Origin: Trachythela sp. YZ-2020
Lineage: Eukaryota > Cnidaria > Anthozoa > Malacalcyonacea > Clavulariidae
DNA: 64,000 nucleotides
Direction of reading: 5' to 3'
Assembly (NCBI GenBank): GCA_016169945.1
Contig: JADLSH010000236.1
Location: forward strand, 3,954,001 to 4,018,000
The first letter of the stretch is position 1; each line of letters starts with the position of its first letter. The notes below the pieces were generated by a model, which ran no database searches, had not been told where the DNA came from, and saw only the letters and a program-made list of their open reading frames with translations. A program made the position numbers and the translations under genes. Shown here in pieces: positions 61,588 through 64,000 of this stretch.

Positions 61588-64000
61588 CTCTGATATTGGG
61601 GTTCGATTCCTGCAAAGTTAGTTCTATGTAGTAAGGATATTACTTGAGTCACCTCTGATATTGGGGTTCGATTCCTGCAAAGTTAGTTCTATGTAGTAAG
61701 GGTATTACTTGAGTCACTTCTGATATCGGGGTTCGATTCCTGCAAAGTTAGTTCTATGTAGTAAGGGTATTACTTGAGTCACCTCTGATATCGGGGTTCG
61801 ATTCCTGCAAAGTTAGTTCTATGTAGTAAGGGTATTACTTGAGTCACTTCTGATATCGGGTTTCGATTCCTACAAAGTTAGTTCTATGTAGTAAGGGTAT
61901 TACTTGAGTCACCTCTGATATCGGGGTTCGATTCCTGCAAAGTTAGTTCTATGTAGTAAGGGTATTACTTGAGTCACCTCTGATATCGGGGTTCGATTCC
62001 TGCAAAGTTAGTTCTATGTAGTAAGGGTATTACTTGAGTCACTCTGATATCGGGGTTCGATTCCTGCAAAGTTAGTTCTATGTAGTAAGGGTATTACTTG
62101 AGTCACCTCTGATATCGGGGTTCGATTCCTACAAAGTTAGTTCTATGTAGTAAGGGTATTACTTGAGTCACCTCTGATATCGGGGTTCGATTCCTGCAAA
62201 GTTAGTTCTATGTAGTAAGGGTATTACTTGAGTCACCTCTGATATTGGGGTTCGATTCCTGCAAAGTTAGTTCTATGTAGTAAGGGTATTACTTGAGTCA
62301 CCTCTGATATTGGGGTTCGATTCCTGCAAAGTCAGTTCTATGTAGTAAGGGTATTACTTGAGTCACCTCTGATATCGGGGTTCGATTCCTGCAAAGTTAG
62401 TTCTATGTAGTAAGGGTATTACTTGAGTCACCTCTGATATTGGGGTTCGATTCCTGCAAAGTTAGTTCTATGTAGTAAGGGTATTACTTGAGTCACCTCT
62501 GATATCGGGGTTCGATTCCTGCAAAGTTAGTTCTATGTAGTAAGGGTATTACTTGAGTCACCTCTGATATCGGGTTTCGATTCCTGCAAAGTTAGTTCTA
62601 TGTAGTAAGGGTATAACTTGAGTCACCTCTGATATCGGGGTTCGATTCCTGCAAAGTCAGTTCTATGTAGTAAGGGTATTACTTGAGTCACCTCTGATAT
62701 CGGGGTTCGATTCCTGCAAAGTTAGTTCTATGTAGTAAGGGTATTACTTGAGTCACCTCTGATATTGGGGTTCGATTCCTGCAAAGTTAGTTCTATGTAG
62801 TAAGGGTATTACTTGAGTCACCTCTGATATCGGGTTTCGATTCCTGCAAAGTTAGTTCTATGTAGTAAGGGTATTACTTGAGTCACCTCTGATATCGGGG
62901 TTCGATTCCTGCAAAGTCAGTTCTATGTAGTAAGGGTATTACTTGAGTCACCTCTGATATTGGGGTTCGATTCCTGCAAAGTTAGTTCTATGTAGTAAGG
63001 GTATAACTTGAGTCACCTCTGATATTGGGGTTCGATTCCTGCAAAGTTAGTTCTATGTAGTAAGGGTATTACTTGAGTCACCTCTGATATCGGGGTTCGA
63101 TTCCTGCAAAGTCAGTTCTATGTAGTAAGGGTATTACTTGAGTCACCTCTGATATTGGGGTTCGATTCCTGCAAAGTTAGTTCTATGTAGTAAGGGTATT
63201 ACTTGAGTCACCTCTGATATCGGGGTTCGATTCCTGCAAAGTTAGTTCTATGTAGTAAGGGTATTACTTGAGTCACCTCTGATATTGGGGTTCGATTCCT
63301 GCAAAGTTAGTTCTATGTAGTAAGGGTATTACTTGAGTCACCTCTGATATCGGGGTTCGATTCCTGCAAAGTTAGTTCTATGTAGTAGGGGTATTACTTG
63401 AGTCACCTCTGATATTGGGGTTCGATTCCTGCAAAGTTAGTTCTATGTAGTAAGGGTATTACTCGAGTCACCTCTGATATCGGGGTTCGATTCCTGCAAA
63501 GTCAGTTCTATGTAGTAAGGGTATTACTTGAGTCACCTCTGATATCGGGGTTCGATTCCTGCAAAGTTAGTTCTATGTAGTAAGGGTATAACTTGAGTCA
63601 CCTCTGATATCGGGGTTCGATTCCTGCAAAGTTAGTTCTATGTAGTAAGGGTATTACTTGAGTCAACTCTGATATCGGGGTTCGATTCCTGCAAAGTTAG
63701 TTCTATGCAGTAAGGGTATTACTTGAGTCACCTCTGATATCGGGTTTCGATTCCTGCAAAGTTAGTTCTATGTAGTAAGGGTATAACTTGAGTCACCTCT
63801 GATATTGGGGTTCGATTCCTACAAAGTTAGTTCTATGTAGTAAGGGTATTACTTGAGTCACCTCTGATATCGGGGTTCGATTCCTACAAAGTTAGTTCTA
63901 TGTAGTAAGGGTATTACTTGAGTCACCTCTGATATCGGGGTTCGATTCCTGCAAAGTTAGTTCTATGTAGTAAGGGTATTACTTGAGTCACCTCTGATAT
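61588..64000. repeat. 65-bp satellite with a Pol III B-box in each unit
   Basis: About 37 units running past the window end. Each has GGGGTTCGATTCCTGCAAAG followed by TTAGTTCTATGTAGTAAGGG and TATTACTTGAGTCACCTCTGATATC. GGTTCGATTCC fits the B-box of tRNA-type promoters. No A-box was found in the unit. A few members have GGGTTTCG. The first unit (61588) is preceded by unrelated intron sequence. It lies in an MCCC1 intron. Confidence 0.93.

Noticed and set aside
61588..64000. CRISPR-like array of regularly spaced repeats
   Set aside because: The whole 65-bp unit is repeated with no unique spacers, and the setting is a eukaryotic intron. It is a satellite.

Overview
This window is eukaryotic, metazoan nuclear DNA. 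It is AT-rich, genes are split by many introns with GT/AG borders, and it is full of tandem repeats and transposon debris. Gene content (a ciliary IFT80, a lysophosphatidylinositol acyltransferase, a mitochondrial biotin carboxylase), the LINE, SINE and Polinton-type repeats and the intron-rich structure fit an early-branching animal. My best guess is a cnidarian, perhaps an anthozoan; this is inference, with no database search behind it.

Layout. (1) 1-7.4 kb: a small predicted two-exon gene of unknown function (2487-6910, +). Its 4-kb intron holds a compact 1.9-kb element with 415-bp terminal inverted repeats (TIRs) and a 6-bp target-site duplication (3192-5076), then a second 6-bp-TSD element (5480-5930). 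(2) 7.4-10.1 kb: foldbacks, a decayed retroelement tail and low-complexity DNA. (3) 10.1-14.1 kb (+): a complete five-exon MBOAT7/LPIAT1-like gene. (4) 14.1-17 kb: MITEs and a 21-bp minisatellite. (5) 17.1-45.4 kb (-): an almost complete IFT80 gene; 24 coding exons were placed and one short exon was not found. Its introns carry a rhodopsin-type GPCR gene, several satellites, a 3.8-kb Polinton-like element (25570-29339) with a mariner-type MITE inside one TIR, a hAT-type element, LINE remnants and a tRNA-derived SINE. (6) 46.1-55.2 kb (-): a complete nine-exon gene for a 334-aa protein resembling the uncharacterised CXorf58 family, with a SAP and zinc-finger bearing LINE copy in one intron. (7) 55.3-60.5 kb: an intergenic region with a LINE RT copy inserted into an 18-bp tandem array, and a Tigger-like MITE. 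(8) 60.5-64 kb (+): two early exons of the biotin carboxylase subunit of methylcrotonyl-CoA carboxylase (MCCC1), followed by a 65-bp satellite that contains a Pol III B-box in every unit and runs off the window.

Host genes: IFT80 and the CXorf58-like gene lie head to tail on the minus strand, 643 bp apart. MBOAT7 and MCCC1 are unrelated metabolic genes on the plus strand.

The most unusual material is the pair of short, gene-bearing, long-TIR elements with 6-bp TSDs and AGTAG termini. They look like reduced relatives of Polinton/Maverick or virus-like elements, and each carries an open reading frame inside its TIRs. All exon models were read by eye from splice signals and remembered family sequences, and no search could be run.
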